Made by a program: the position numbers and the translations under genes
In this document: positions 36,401 to 44,421 of the stretch, piece by piece
Numbering within the stretch: position 1 is the first letter of the stretch
How the letters are laid out: each line of letters opens with the position of its first letter
Notes under the pieces: generated by a model
Databases searched by the model: none
Told to the model about the DNA's origin: nothing
What the model saw: only the letters and a program-made list of their open reading frames with translations
Assembly (NCBI RefSeq): GCF_001677335.1
Contig: NZ_LZYB01000007.1
Location: 1-53,245, forward strand
DNA: 53,245 nucleotides
Reading direction: 5' to 3'
DNA from: Erythrobacter dokdonensis DSW-74
GTDB taxonomy: Bacteria > Pseudomonadota > Alphaproteobacteria > Sphingomonadales > Sphingomonadaceae

Positions 36401-36531
36401 CCTTGTTCCTCGTCCCCGCACTCTATGCACTGATCGCAACGTTGGCGAAGCCGCGCAGCGTCGATCTGGCCCGGCTCGAACGCGAGCTTCGCGCCGATGA
36501 GGACAGCGAAGCGGCGGGAGCGCCGGCATGA
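33418..36531 (+). CDS. RND multidrug efflux permease (HAE1/AcrB-like)
   Basis: 1037-residue inner-membrane RND pump driven by the proton gradient. It has the N-terminal helix after RNDLPLLAVKRPLL, the two large periplasmic loops and 12 transmembrane helices. The proton-relay pair Asp-Asp is in ATGLVVDDAIVVLE (TM4) and the TM10 Lys in GLMAKNGILLVEF, both intact. The start is GTG 33418 overlapping the adaptor stop (GTGA). The glycine-rich insert GRGGGGGQGG lies in the second periplasmic region. Its TGA overlaps the ATG of the outer-membrane gene by 4 bp, so adaptor-pump-channel form one coupled operon. Drug or solvent specificity cannot be inferred. Confidence 0.95.
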   Translation: MSSRNDLPLLAVKRPLLVIVLNLLIVIAGAAALLGTEVRELPNVDRPIVTVTAVLPGGAPETMDAEVTSRLENAAARVNGVRNIRSSSEENNSRIRVEFNPGTDLDTAASDLREAVSRVTRDLPERVEQVQVVKADQDAEAIMTLAVASPRYDVAELSQIVENDIIPELLAAEGVASIETFGARPTQLRVAVDPIRLARFGLTMSDVAAALRQAPFDTPVGSFRSDAQELLVRAEATAADPARIAEVVVQGEVTVGDVAEAYFAPADATSYVRLDGEPVIGLGVIRQANSNTIAISDATRAAAERLDARFDDISIRVISDDAEFIRVSVREVAVTLVITVLVVMVVIFLFFGHLKPTLIPSTAIPVALIGVVAGIWALGFSINLLTLLALVLATGLVVDDAIVVLENAQRLQKEQGLGKKAAAVLGTRQVYFAVIATTAVLVSVFVPISFLPSETGRLFREFGFVLAIAVILSTFVAVSLVPALAAKIDLAGENADPDPRLQGIATRFAQRYDILVAACIAHPWRVVALSFLALVAAGLAYTQLDEELVPEEDRATIFVWARGPDGTGLAFMDRELDEIEAVLAPLQDSGEIESTLSIVGRYDPNLVVVTATLADWDSRARSQSDIVAALEQPLDAIPGSRASARGRSTLGRGGGGGQGGIQVALTGNDYEGIYRSARTLADAIETSAILSDPDISYQPTQPQLSITIDRARAADLGVALDDLALTLQAMVNGIQVVDLNVDDQAVPILLTSETSAISRPADLGNLYVRSSESGLVPVSAVTRFSEQGVAAELDRTEQRRAIEVQAAIAPGVPLAEAIAEIERLSEEALAEGIEPILQGEAQQLEESSRELLLTYGFAILIVFLVLVAQFESLASPFVILVSIPFALAAALFAMLVSGTSLNIYSQIGLVMLIGLMAKNGILLVEFADQRREEGADVATAIREAATLRLRPIAMTLISTVAGAVPLVIASGAGAEARQAIGWVIFGGLGIAAVFTLFLVPALYALIATLAKPRSVDLARLERELRADEDSEAAGAPA

Positions 36532-37909
36532 GGCAGCGTATGCTTCTGCTTGTCACGCTCGTCGCCCTCTTGGCGGGCTGCGCGACCCCGCGCATTCCTT
36601 CGGTCGACCCGGCGGCAGGCGTCTCGCTTGCGCCCGGCTATTTCGCCGGAGCACGGCCCGAGGCGGGGCTGGAGGAAGCATGGTGGCACGGCTTTGCCGA
36701 CCCCGAGCTTGACCGGCTGGTGAGCGCGGCGCTCGCCCGCAATCCATCGCTCGAAGCGGCGCGCCAGCGGCTTGCGGCAGCGCGCGCGATTGTGGTGGCC
36801 GAGCAATCCGATTTCCTTCCCACCATCGATGGTGAGCTTTCGGGCGACGTCTCGGTCGATGATCGCGGGAGCGGAGCTGAACGGGCGGGAGCCAGTCTTG
36901 GCGGGGTATGGCGGATCGACATAAACGGGCGCCTTGCCGCCGAGCGTGCCGCCGCTATCGCCTCAGCCGAGGGTGCCGAGCACCTCGTGGCGGATCGGCG
37001 GCGTCTTATCGCTGCGGCGGTCGCGAGCCAGTACATCGAATTGAAGCGCACCGCAGCGCGGCTTCGGCTGCTCGAGGAATCAAGCGATCTGCAACGCCAG
37101 ACACTGCGTATCGTCACGCTGCGGTCAGAGGCGGGGCTGTCTTCCAACCTCGATGTGCGCCGCGCCCGTGCCGATGTTGCCCGCACCGAGGCCCAGCGCG
37201 GCTTGCTGCTACTGGCCCGCGCACGGGCGGCCAATGCGCTGGCGGTGCTTGTGGGCGAGACGCCATCTGGCGTGCCCGGAGCTGCCGCAGACGCGCAGGT
37301 GCCGGCCTATGGAAGCGGTCCGGACATCGGTGTTCCCGCCGACTTGCTGCGCCGCCGGCCCGATCTGCTACTGGCCGAGGCGGATATCGCTCGGGCCGCC
37401 GCCACGGTCGGGATTGAGCGCGCGGACCTGCTGCCCGCGCTTGCACTGCCGGGCTTTCTCACGCTGGGTGACGGGAGCGCCGACGGCCTGTTCTCGCAAG
37501 CCGTAGCCAGCCTTTCCGCCGTGCTCGGCGTGCCGCTGGTCGATGGTGGGCGCCGCCGCGCGGAAGTGCGCGCGGCCGAAAGCAACCTTGCCGCCGCGCT
37601 CGCCGATTACCGCCAGGCGCTGCTCGGCGTGCTGGCCGAGGTCAGACAGCATTGACGGCGATCAGTGCCGCCGCCGACCGCACTAACGAGTTCCGCAATG
37701 CGGTGACCGAAAGCGAGGCCGCGTTCGAACAGTCCAATGCGCTCTACCGCGAAGGCCTTGCATCGCTGTTCGACGTGCTCGATGTACAGCGCCAGCTTAT
37801 CTCGAGCCGGGAGGCGCTGATCGACGGCAATGCCGATCTCGCGCAGGCCCATGTCGACCTGTTCACTGCCGTCGGCGGCGATACGCTCGACGGCGAGAAT
37901 CCGGCCTGA
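36528..37909 (+). pseudogene. Outer-membrane efflux lipoprotein (NodT/OprM type), interrupted by a one-base frameshift
   Basis: The first frame (36528-37655, 375 aa) has the lipobox LLAGC, the pattern WWHGFADPELDRLVSAAL and IGVPADLLRRRPDLLLAEADIA (two family blocks), then stops at TGA 37653-37655 just after LAEVRQH. The rest of the channel continues in the +1-shifted frame to 37909 (TALTAISAAADRTNEF... YREGLASLFDVLDVQRQLISS), which is the missing C-terminal repeat. Restoring one G after GTC at about 37643 would read EVETALTAIS, the expected family sequence, and give about 460 aa, the normal OMF length. So this is either a true single-base deletion or a sequencing error. If real, the efflux operon lacks its own full channel and would need another TolC. 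Starts by ATGA overlap with the pump gene. Confidence 0.85.
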
Positions 37910-37921
37910 CCTCGCGTCGGG

Positions 37922-39505
37922 TCACAGCAGCCATTCGATCGGCAGCAGCCCCAGCGCGAAGATCGCCGCGCGCTTGATGATGCCGCTGTGGGGGTCGCTG
38001 CGGAAAACCTCGCCGGTCTCGCGGTCCTCCCACTGCATCCGCCCGCGCGCATCGAGGCTGACCCGGTAAGCGCGGTCCGCGAGTTGGTTCTCCATGGTGG
38101 TGTGCATCCGGCCCGCGAGCCCTTCGCTTTCGATCACCAGCCCCATTTCGGTGTTGAGCCAGACCGAGCGCGGATCGAAGTTGAACGAGCCGATGAAGAT
38201 CAGTCGTCCATCGGCGCTGAAGGTCTTGGCATGCAGGCTCGATCCGCTCGAGCCGATGCCCGGACCTTGTCCCCCGCGGCTCGGCGGCGCGGATCCGGCC
38301 TTCAGTTCAAGCAGCTCGACGCCGCCTTTCAGCAGACGACGGCGATATTTGCGATAGCCTGCATGGACCAGCGCGACATCGTTTGCCTCAAGCGAATTGG
38401 TCAGCACCCGTACCTTGGCCCCGCGCCGGGCCAGCCGGAGGAATTCGGCCACGCCCTGCTTGCCGGGCACGAAATAGGGCGAGACCAGATCGAGCCGGTG
38501 TTCGACTTCGTCGAGCAGTTCCTTGAGTTGCCCGACCAGCAGATCGCCTGACAAAACGCTGCCAAGCGTCTTGTCGGGAGCATCGCAGACCAGCAATGCA
38601 CGCGCCGGTTCAAGCGTGAGCCGGCGCTCCACCAGATCGCGCGTGATCGGATCACTCGCCATCGCCTCGGAAAAGCGGTGGAACTGAGCGCTGCGGCGCT
38701 TTTCGGCCAGCGCCGTCTCCAGCGCACCGGCCTTGCCAACCGCTAGCGGTACCACTGTGCCCAGCCGATAGGCGGAGCGCGAATTCCAGTATAATTCGAA
38801 GGCACCTGCCACCGCCCGGGCTGCCTGACCAGCTGCGATCACGTCCAGATCGACGAACAGCGGATTGTCGCCCGTGTCGAAATATTCGTCACCAATATTG
38901 CGTCCTCCGGTGATGGTGAGCGCCCCGTCATAGGTGATCGACTTGTTGTGCATCCTCCGGTTGAGCCGCAGGAAATCGAACAGGTAGTTGAGCAGCCGCG
39001 GGCGGCGGATGACGAAGGGGTTGTAAAGCCTTACGGCGATATCGGGATGCGCGTCGAGTTCAGCGAGGATCGGGTCGAGCCCGGCCACGCCATTGTCGTC
39101 GAGCAGCAGTCTTACCCGCACGCCGCGTTCGGCCGCTGCGCGCAGCCGTTCGAGCAGCAGCAGCCCGGTCAGATCGTCGCGCCAGATGTAATATTGTACA
39201 TCAATCGCGTGCTCTGCGAGGTCGATCAGCATCATCCGCGCTGCAAAAGCGCTCTTGCCCTCGAGCAACGGATAGATCGCCGAGCCTCTTTCGGCATCTT
39301 CGGCGAGATGGACGAAAATGCGTGATAGCGTGCTGGGCGGCACGGGCCTTTGCCCGGGAGCGGAGTCAGATTTCCGGTGCGGCAAGCGGAACACCGTCCG
39401 CAGCACGGCATAGGCTGCCAGCCCCAACAGGCTCCAGATCATCGCGGTCTTGAACACAGCCCGCCTGTCTTGCCCTTCCTGCTCGTTGGTCCGCGCGCGC
39501 AGCAT
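37922..39505 (-). CDS. Phospholipase D-family protein, cardiolipin synthase C-like
   Basis: 527 residues with an N-terminal transmembrane helix (AMIWSLLGLAAYAVLRTVF). Two HKD modules are present: His-Lys in MHNKSITYDG (near residue 185) and SLHAKTFSADGRLIFIGSFNFD (near residue 440). The text around MMLIDLAEHAIDVQYYIWRDD matches the ClsC (YmdC) branch, which makes cardiolipin from phosphatidylglycerol and phosphatidylethanolamine. It acts at the inner membrane. ATG 39505 lies divergent to the EEP-family gene. Its stop lies 12 bp from the end of the frameshifted efflux channel gene (convergent). A broader PLD-like activity is the alternative. Confidence 0.88.
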   Translation of the reverse strand: MLRARTNEQEGQDRRAVFKTAMIWSLLGLAAYAVLRTVFRLPHRKSDSAPGQRPVPPSTLSRIFVHLAEDAERGSAIYPLLEGKSAFAARMMLIDLAEHAIDVQYYIWRDDLTGLLLLERLRAAAERGVRVRLLLDDNGVAGLDPILAELDAHPDIAVRLYNPFVIRRPRLLNYLFDFLRLNRRMHNKSITYDGALTITGGRNIGDEYFDTGDNPLFVDLDVIAAGQAARAVAGAFELYWNSRSAYRLGTVVPLAVGKAGALETALAEKRRSAQFHRFSEAMASDPITRDLVERRLTLEPARALLVCDAPDKTLGSVLSGDLLVGQLKELLDEVEHRLDLVSPYFVPGKQGVAEFLRLARRGAKVRVLTNSLEANDVALVHAGYRKYRRRLLKGGVELLELKAGSAPPSRGGQGPGIGSSGSSLHAKTFSADGRLIFIGSFNFDPRSVWLNTEMGLVIESEGLAGRMHTTMENQLADRAYRVSLDARGRMQWEDRETGEVFRSDPHSGIIKRAAIFALGLLPIEWLL

Positions 39506-39629
39506 GGCTTATCGCTTCGCAAAAGGCGACTCCCTCGACGTTCCCGGTGCTCTTGCGCATTCGGGAGGTTTGACCCACCTTTGCAGTGCCGCAAAATCGT
39601 TGCTGCGGAAGAATGCGAGTACTGCCAAC

Positions 39630-40358
39630 GTGAACCATGCAAAGCGAGGCAAGTCTGCGGCTACGGTCAGGGTAGCAAGCTACAATATCCGCAAGGCCAT
39701 CGGCACGGACCGGGTGCGTAATCCGCTGCGGATCCTCAAGGTGTTGCAGGACGTCGACGCCGATATCGTCGCCCTGCAGGAAGCCGACCGCCGGTTCGGC
39801 ATACGCAGCAGGGCCCTGCCGCAGGTGCTGGTTGAGAACCATACCGACTACGTCCCCGTACCGCTCGACGTGCAGCACGATTCAATGGGCTGGCATGGCA
39901 ATGCAATCCTTGTGAAGAAGGACATTGCCGTGACGCATCACGACATCATCCACATTCCCTACCTTGAGCCGCGCGGTGTGGTGACTGCGACGCTTGAGAC
40001 ACGCGCCGGCCCGCTGACCGTGTTCGGCATGCATCTCGACCTGTCGGGACTGTGGCGCGCACGTCAGGCCCGCGCGATTGCCGAATTGGCCGAAGGCGCA
40101 TTGGCCGAGCGCCCGACCGTGCTGATGGGCGATCTCAACGAATGGCGCGGTCAGGCGGGATGCTTCCGCGAATTCGGACGGCACTTCACCATTCTCGATT
40201 GCGGGCCCAGCTTCCACAGCCAGCGCCCGATTGGCCGGCTTGACCGGATCATGCATTGCGATCGTCTGTCGCTGAAAGCCTGCGGTGTTTATAATAGCGC
40301 GCTGGCCGCGACAGCGTCCGACCACCTGCCGGTCTGGGCGGATTTTGCCTTGCGCTGA
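39630..40358 (+). CDS. Endonuclease/exonuclease/phosphatase (EEP)-family protein
   Basis: 242 residues from the chosen GTG. The EEP fold motifs are present: RVASYNIRKA, VALQEAD (metal-binding Glu), GMHLDLSG, LMGDLNEW (Asp/Asn) and SDHLPVWAD (catalytic His), so it should be an active Mg-dependent phosphodiesterase or nuclease. The frame is open to an ATG at 39504, but a promoter-like pair (TTGACC 39570-39575, AAAATC 39593-39598, 17-bp spacing) lies inside that extension and the extra residues have no family match, so I prefer the later start. In Proteobacteria EEP genes are often next to ClsC-like PLD genes, as here; substrates of this branch are not established. Confidence 0.8.
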   Translation: MNHAKRGKSAATVRVASYNIRKAIGTDRVRNPLRILKVLQDVDADIVALQEADRRFGIRSRALPQVLVENHTDYVPVPLDVQHDSMGWHGNAILVKKDIAVTHHDIIHIPYLEPRGVVTATLETRAGPLTVFGMHLDLSGLWRARQARAIAELAEGALAERPTVLMGDLNEWRGQAGCFREFGRHFTILDCGPSFHSQRPIGRLDRIMHCDRLSLKACGVYNSALAATASDHLPVWADFALR

Positions 40359-40434
40359 CGACACAAGGAAGCAGTTGACGCGCCCGCGCCAATCATGGCA
40401 AGCGCCCTGCGCCGCGCCGAGGCATTTCGGGACT

Positions 40435-40508
40435 GCGGGTGTAGCTCAATGGTAGAGCAGAAGCTTCCCAAGCTTACGACGAGGGTTCGATTCCCTTCAC
40501 CCGCTCCA
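40435..40508 (+). tRNA. tRNA-Gly (anticodon CCC)
   Basis: 74 nt including an encoded CCA. The acceptor stem GCGGGTG/CACCCGC is perfect; the D arm is GCTC-AATGGTA-GAGC; the anticodon loop TTCCCAA gives anticodon CCC (reads GGG); the T arm is GAGGG-TTCGATT-CCCTT. A TTGACG at 40375-40380 may be its -35 element. A short AACCC/GGGTT hairpin lies about 40 bp downstream. It marks the boundary between ordinary genes and the less GC-rich adhesin locus. Confidence 0.95.
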
Positions 40509-41177
40509 GCCCCGCCCTCCCAACATAGTCTGGAAACGCTATAAAAAACCCTGTGGATCAAGGGGTTTGTGGCTACGCTTGTGATCCGCTCCCTTCTAGG
40601 AGGGCCAATTTCTGTTCCAGGAACGGCCGTAATGGACGAATGCGATGGCGCGGAAACACAAGCCCGAAAAGATCATTGGGAAACGACCGCCTGTCGAGGC
40701 TGTCATCAGGCCGGATTGAAACCGGTCCGTTTTCTGCTCCCGGTGAAAGCCCCGGATCGGCACGTTTGTGCCCGTCGGCAAAAGAGTTCCAAACTCTTCG
40801 AACCATGCCCATGCAGTGGTCGGGCTGACGGTCGTTGTTGCCGGCGGACTGCTGCATCGCACCCGCCCTGCCTGCAATGGGGGCTACCGCCTAACGTCAT
40901 GTCATCACTGCCGAATTCAAAGGCGGGTGCGGCCCTTCGCTATGAGGAGAGCATAAATATCTCAACGAAAAATTCTATTTAGCGGCGATACTTAAGAGCT
41001 GCCGAAATTGGACAATGTTGAAATTAGATCTTAGCAGTGAAGATATTTCGATATGTTTTTTGAGGTTCCAATTTTATATTTAAATTCAGCGTCATGAATG
41101 CGCATTAAATTTGGTTATTTTCGCATTAACCACAGTCCATAACTTAGTGGTGGCCCCTTGGTGCTTACTGCACTCGG
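40509..41177. other. Intergenic stretch without a supported gene; AT-rich distal part
   Basis: Between tRNA-Gly and the LapG-like gene there are 669 bp with no convincing gene. The first part (to about 40930) has mid GC and short open frames on both strands (up to 137 codons) without recognisable domains, good starts or coding-like composition; it may hold degraded sequence. A hairpin AACCC/GGGTT sits near 40548-40567. From about 40930 the DNA becomes strongly AT-rich, unlike everything upstream, and contains two direct CGCATTAA repeats. It probably includes the promoter region of the protease gene. No integrase, transposase or inverted terminal repeat is seen. Confidence 0.7.
41101..41129 (+). 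promoter_or_regulatory. Two direct CGCATTAA repeats, 21 bp apart
   Basis: CGCATTAA occurs at 41101-41108 and 41122-41129, a spacing of two helical turns, 49 bp before the LapG-like start and inside the AT-rich region. Tandem boxes on the same helix face are typical of dimeric or cooperative activator sites. The TTAA core recalls CtrA half-sites, but the spacing differs from the TTAA-N7-TTAA consensus. No regulator can be named. Confidence 0.35.
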
Positions 41178-42179
41178 GTGCGTACATGTCGCTTCTCTTT
41201 GCGCCCATTCCTGTGGGCTACGGCCGGCATGGCCTTGATCGGGGCAGGACCGGCTCCGGCGCATGCCTATGTGCCCTCGGCAGCGTTCGGGGCCGTGATC
41301 GGATGCACAAGCGAGATTGCGCCAAAAACTCCCGCAGGATCCGCGGGATTTGAGGCAAGCAAGGGTTCGGCCATACTTGGTGGGCGGCCCAGTGCTCTCG
41401 ATCTTATCAGCGCGCAGCAGACAAGTGACACCGAAGGCGGCGTATCACGGGCTGATGAACAGGTGCAACTCGCCGGAAACCCGCAGATATTCCTCTGTCC
41501 ATGGGGGACTCTGGCCCCGGTGAGTGTCCCCCAAGATGAAGAACCGCGCCCGGCCAGCACTGTCGGATCGGACGCCTTCCTGGGCAGCACTCGGGTGTCT
41601 ATCGGCATTACGCCTCTTGATCGCGCATGGCGCCGCGTTTCGAGCAGGAACCTTGATGCGCCGTTTGCCGGTTACGTCGCGAAGCAGGCGCAAGGTTCGG
41701 CCCTTGAGCATCTCGAGAGGGTCAATGCCTGGGTCAATCGCAAGATTGCCTTCGTTGAAGACAAGACCCTCTACGGCCAAGCAGACTACTGGGCGACCGC
41801 CTCCGAAACGCTTCGTCTGTTGAAGGGTGATTGTGAGGATTTCGCGATCCTCAAGTATCAGATTCTCGTGGATTCGGGGATCGATCCCGACTCGATCTTT
41901 CTCACCCTTGTCTGGGACAAGATACGCCGGCGCGACCATGCGGTGCTGATCGTGCGTCTGGAAGGATCCCATTACCTGCTCGACAGCGACTTTGATCAGG
42001 TCCTTCCGGCCGATATGTCATATGAATACTCGGCGAGAATGAGCTTCAATCAGCAGTCGGCCTGGCTTCATGGCTATACCGCAAAGGTCGAGAACGCGCA
42101 GACCTTGGAAAACAGACGCGTTGCCTATTTTTCCGACAGTGCGGTATCGAATGCTCTCGATACGGGTTTCATCAGATAA
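41178..42179 (+). CDS. LapG-like periplasmic cysteine protease (bacterial transglutaminase-like, BTLCP)
   Basis: 333 residues with a signal peptide (about 1-30, ending APAHA) and a C-terminal transglutaminase-fold domain. The catalytic triad is Cys219 (KGDCEDFAILKY), His254 (RRDHAVLIV) and Asp269 (YLLDSD). In Pseudomonas the LapG protease cleaves the N-terminal retention module of adhesin LapA, releasing it when LapD lets go. The locus context (adhesin plus its type I exporter on the facing strand) supports that role here. The N-terminal 130 residues before the domain are longer than in classical LapG and unfamiliar. GTG 41178 is the only start that gives the signal peptide. Its 3' end overlaps the HlyD-like gene by 55 bp on the other strand. 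The calcium-site residues cannot be judged. Confidence 0.85.
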   Translation: MRTCRFSLRPFLWATAGMALIGAGPAPAHAYVPSAAFGAVIGCTSEIAPKTPAGSAGFEASKGSAILGGRPSALDLISAQQTSDTEGGVSRADEQVQLAGNPQIFLCPWGTLAPVSVPQDEEPRPASTVGSDAFLGSTRVSIGITPLDRAWRRVSSRNLDAPFAGYVAKQAQGSALEHLERVNAWVNRKIAFVEDKTLYGQADYWATASETLRLLKGDCEDFAILKYQILVDSGIDPDSIFLTLVWDKIRRRDHAVLIVRLEGSHYLLDSDFDQVLPADMSYEYSARMSFNQQSAWLHGYTAKVENAQTLENRRVAYFSDSAVSNALDTGFIR

Positions 42180-43390
42180 GATAGAATGCTTTTCGAGCCG
42201 GTTATGATTTCGACCTCGGTCATCATGCCGGGAACGATCGAAAATTTCTGGCCGTTCTTTTCGACGAAGCTCCGGTCCGTCTCTACTATGACGCGATAGT
42301 AGCTTTCGCGCTCTACCTCGTCATAAATACTGTCTGCTGAGACTTCGACGACTTTGCCGGTCAGACCACCATATGTGGAGAAGTCATAGGCCGTGACCTT
42401 CACATTGGCAGGGTCGCTCACGGATACGAAGCCGATGTCGCGCGGACTTACCCTCGCTTCGACCAGCAGGCGGTCGCCCACGGGGACAATCTGCATGATC
42501 GTTTCGCCCGCGTTCACGAAACCACCCTTGGTCGTGATCTGGAGGTTGTTGACGATCCCTGTTGCAGGCGAACGCAGTTCGTTCCGGTTGCGTCTGGCAG
42601 ATGCTCCGCGGATGCTTTCCTCGTTGACCGCAATCCGGGTTTCAACCTCGCTGCGTTCATTGAGTGCCTGCTGCTGGAAATCGAGGCGCGCCGACTGGAA
42701 TTCGGCCTGGGCCTCGCGAATGGCGGCGGAGGCTCGTCCGGATGCCTGTTGCGCTGCCGCAAGCCTTCCTCGCACATCGACCAGTTCTCGCTGGGCTGTG
42801 AGCAGTTCGGTCTGGGGAACAATGCCTTGAGCGGCCAGCGGCTCGAGCATCCGGACCTGCTCCTGCGCAAGTCTGGCGCTCTGCTGAAGTGAGGCAATAG
42901 TCGCTTCGGCTTCGCGAAGATCACGCCGGCGCTGGTCAATCGCAGCCGAAAGCGCAGATTCACGGCTTCGTGCCGCAGCAAGTCGCGCACGCTGCAACTT
43001 CTGTTCTTCCGCGCAAACCGAGCCCGGTTCGCAGCCCATTATCGATCCGGCCGCCTCGCCTTCGAGACGCGCCGCCCGCGCCGCGAGCCGTTCATTCTCG
43101 GTCTGAAGCTGGCCGAGCTCTGATGCGGCCATGCTGTCGTCAAGACGAACGAGGAGCTGGCCTTGTTTGACCTGTTCACCGCTGCGCACAAGGATGTCGG
43201 CCACGATCGCGGGTTCGGAGGGTTGAACGAGTTGAGCCTGACTGGATGGAATGACCTTGCCCATTCCGCGCGTGACCTCGTCAACCTCGGCGATGCTGCC
43301 CCACAGGATGGCGAGAGCAAGGGCCGCGGTTGATACGAGAATCAGCTTGCGGTTCGGATCCAGTGCTTCAAAGCGCTGCATCAAATTCAT
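42125..43390 (-). CDS. HlyD-family type I secretion periplasmic adaptor (LapC-like)
   Basis: 421 residues. It has a short cytosolic start, one transmembrane helix (LILVSTAALALAILWGSIA), lipoyl halves around EPAIVADILVRSGEQVKQGQLLVRLD and LRSPATGIVNNLQITTKGG, a long coiled-coil hairpin (about residues 90-270) and a C-terminal beta-barrel. This is the adaptor linking the ABC transporter to the TolC-type channel. Length and order match LapC and other large-adhesin adaptors. It begins by ATGA overlap with the SleB-like gene and is last in the minus-strand adhesin unit. Its end overlaps that of the convergent protease gene. Confidence 0.9.
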   Translation of the reverse strand: MNLMQRFEALDPNRKLILVSTAALALAILWGSIAEVDEVTRGMGKVIPSSQAQLVQPSEPAIVADILVRSGEQVKQGQLLVRLDDSMAASELGQLQTENERLAARAARLEGEAAGSIMGCEPGSVCAEEQKLQRARLAAARSRESALSAAIDQRRRDLREAEATIASLQQSARLAQEQVRMLEPLAAQGIVPQTELLTAQRELVDVRGRLAAAQQASGRASAAIREAQAEFQSARLDFQQQALNERSEVETRIAVNEESIRGASARRNRNELRSPATGIVNNLQITTKGGFVNAGETIMQIVPVGDRLLVEARVSPRDIGFVSVSDPANVKVTAYDFSTYGGLTGKVVEVSADSIYDEVERESYYRVIVETDRSFVEKNGQKFSIVPGMMTEVEIITGSKSILSYLMKPVSRAFDTALSEK

Positions 43391-44421
43391 GGCAATGGCG
43401 TTCCCGGAGCGGTGATTTCTGGCGATGCGCTAGCTTGTGTGTGCTGTTGCTCAAGCGCGGATTGCAGCGATTTGCTGGCGGAGACCGGGTCTGGAATGGA
43501 AAGCTTCCAGCCCGCCGCCGGATCCATGCGGCCGCCGATATCATTATCCGCACGGCGCTCGCTCGGAATGCGCTGCAGATGGGCTGGCAAAGCTTCGCTC
43601 ATCCCGTCCGAACGATCCGCGTCGAGGGTATTGCGGTGCTGCTGGTCAAACACGGGATAGTGTTCCTTCGCATTCCATCGTGCCGAGAACCGGACGGATC
43701 GGCCAGCTTGCCCGGGGAACCGATAGAAGATGTGCCGCCCTTCCGCGTACACTTTCTCCAGCCTGTAGGCCCAATAGGGCAAGACGTAATCGGCATGGTA
43801 GTGCGTGGCGGTGCCAACGGCTTGCTCCACGTGTCCGCGCAGCGCTGCCTTGGCTACCTCTCCCGATTGCTCCCAGAGATGCTGGAGCGGGCGACGCGCA
43901 AGCGAGCCATCGCATGTATAGCTGAACTGGCACACCGGATCGGTCCAACCCTGATAGACGACGCCGCAGATTGATGAAGGGTATGCCGGGTGGGCGACCC
44001 GATTGAGAATGACCTGCGCCACCGCTCGCTTGCCAGCCATGCTCTCGTTTGCTGCCTCGTAATAGATCGCCTCCGTCAGGCAGTGCAGTGCGGTCCGGTA
44101 GGTGGCGGTGCCTGCCGAGCCGGCATGGAAGGGTCTGGCGTTTCCGCTGGAAGTATTGACGAAGGGAATGCGGGCATTGCGCTCCTCGGCGCTCGAGATG
44201 CCGGTATCGAGCAGCGCTGATGGCTGGACTGTGAGTTTGTCCAACTCGCCAGCCAATCCGGCTGGCATCGCCGCAAGTACATCATCCGCCGCGCCCGCCG
44301 GGTTGGAAGGCGACGGAAAATTGGGGGCCGTCAGCAGCACAAGCATGGCGACACCGGCCATAAGCTTGAGCGGCTTTGTGTGGGCACCTGAAGGCGCGGC
44401 CTTCGACCATCCCGCCATCAT
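43387..44421 (-). CDS. SleB-type cell-wall hydrolase (Hydrolase_2 family)
   Basis: 344 residues with an N-terminal hydrophobic signal/anchor (LKLMAGVAMLVLLTA). The SleB/CwlJ-like catalytic domain (about 105-225) starts LTEAIYYEAANESMAGKRAV, where the first Glu of YYEAANE is the expected lytic residue, followed by ICGVVYQG and CQFSYTCDG. The family cleaves peptidoglycan glycan strands. It is wedged between the secretion ABC gene and the HlyD gene with 4-bp overlaps on both sides, so it is made in step with the exporter. I infer that it opens the wall for the trans-envelope complex or adhesin. A C-terminal Pro/Ser-rich tail has no domain. Confidence 0.87.
   Translation of the reverse strand: MMAGWSKAAPSGAHTKPLKLMAGVAMLVLLTAPNFPSPSNPAGAADDVLAAMPAGLAGELDKLTVQPSALLDTGISSAEERNARIPFVNTSSGNARPFHAGSAGTATYRTALHCLTEAIYYEAANESMAGKRAVAQVILNRVAHPAYPSSICGVVYQGWTDPVCQFSYTCDGSLARRPLQHLWEQSGEVAKAALRGHVEQAVGTATHYHADYVLPYWAYRLEKVYAEGRHIFYRFPGQAGRSVRFSARWNAKEHYPVFDQQHRNTLDADRSDGMSEALPAHLQRIPSERRADNDIGGRMDPAAGWKLSIPDPVSASKSLQSALEQQHTQASASPEITAPGTPLP

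Noticed and set aside
37652..37909. Separate small gene after the efflux channel
   Set aside because: Its sequence is the missing C-terminal repeat of the channel and lacks an SD, so it belongs to the frameshifted gene.
40569..40982. Open frame of 137 codons after tRNA-Gly
   Set aside because: Cys- and Arg-rich composition, competing frames on both strands, no domain and no good start; it extends into AT-rich non-coding DNA.
41101..41129. CtrA binding site
   Set aside because: TTAA cores are present but the spacing is not TTAA-N7-TTAA, so only the direct repeat is reported.
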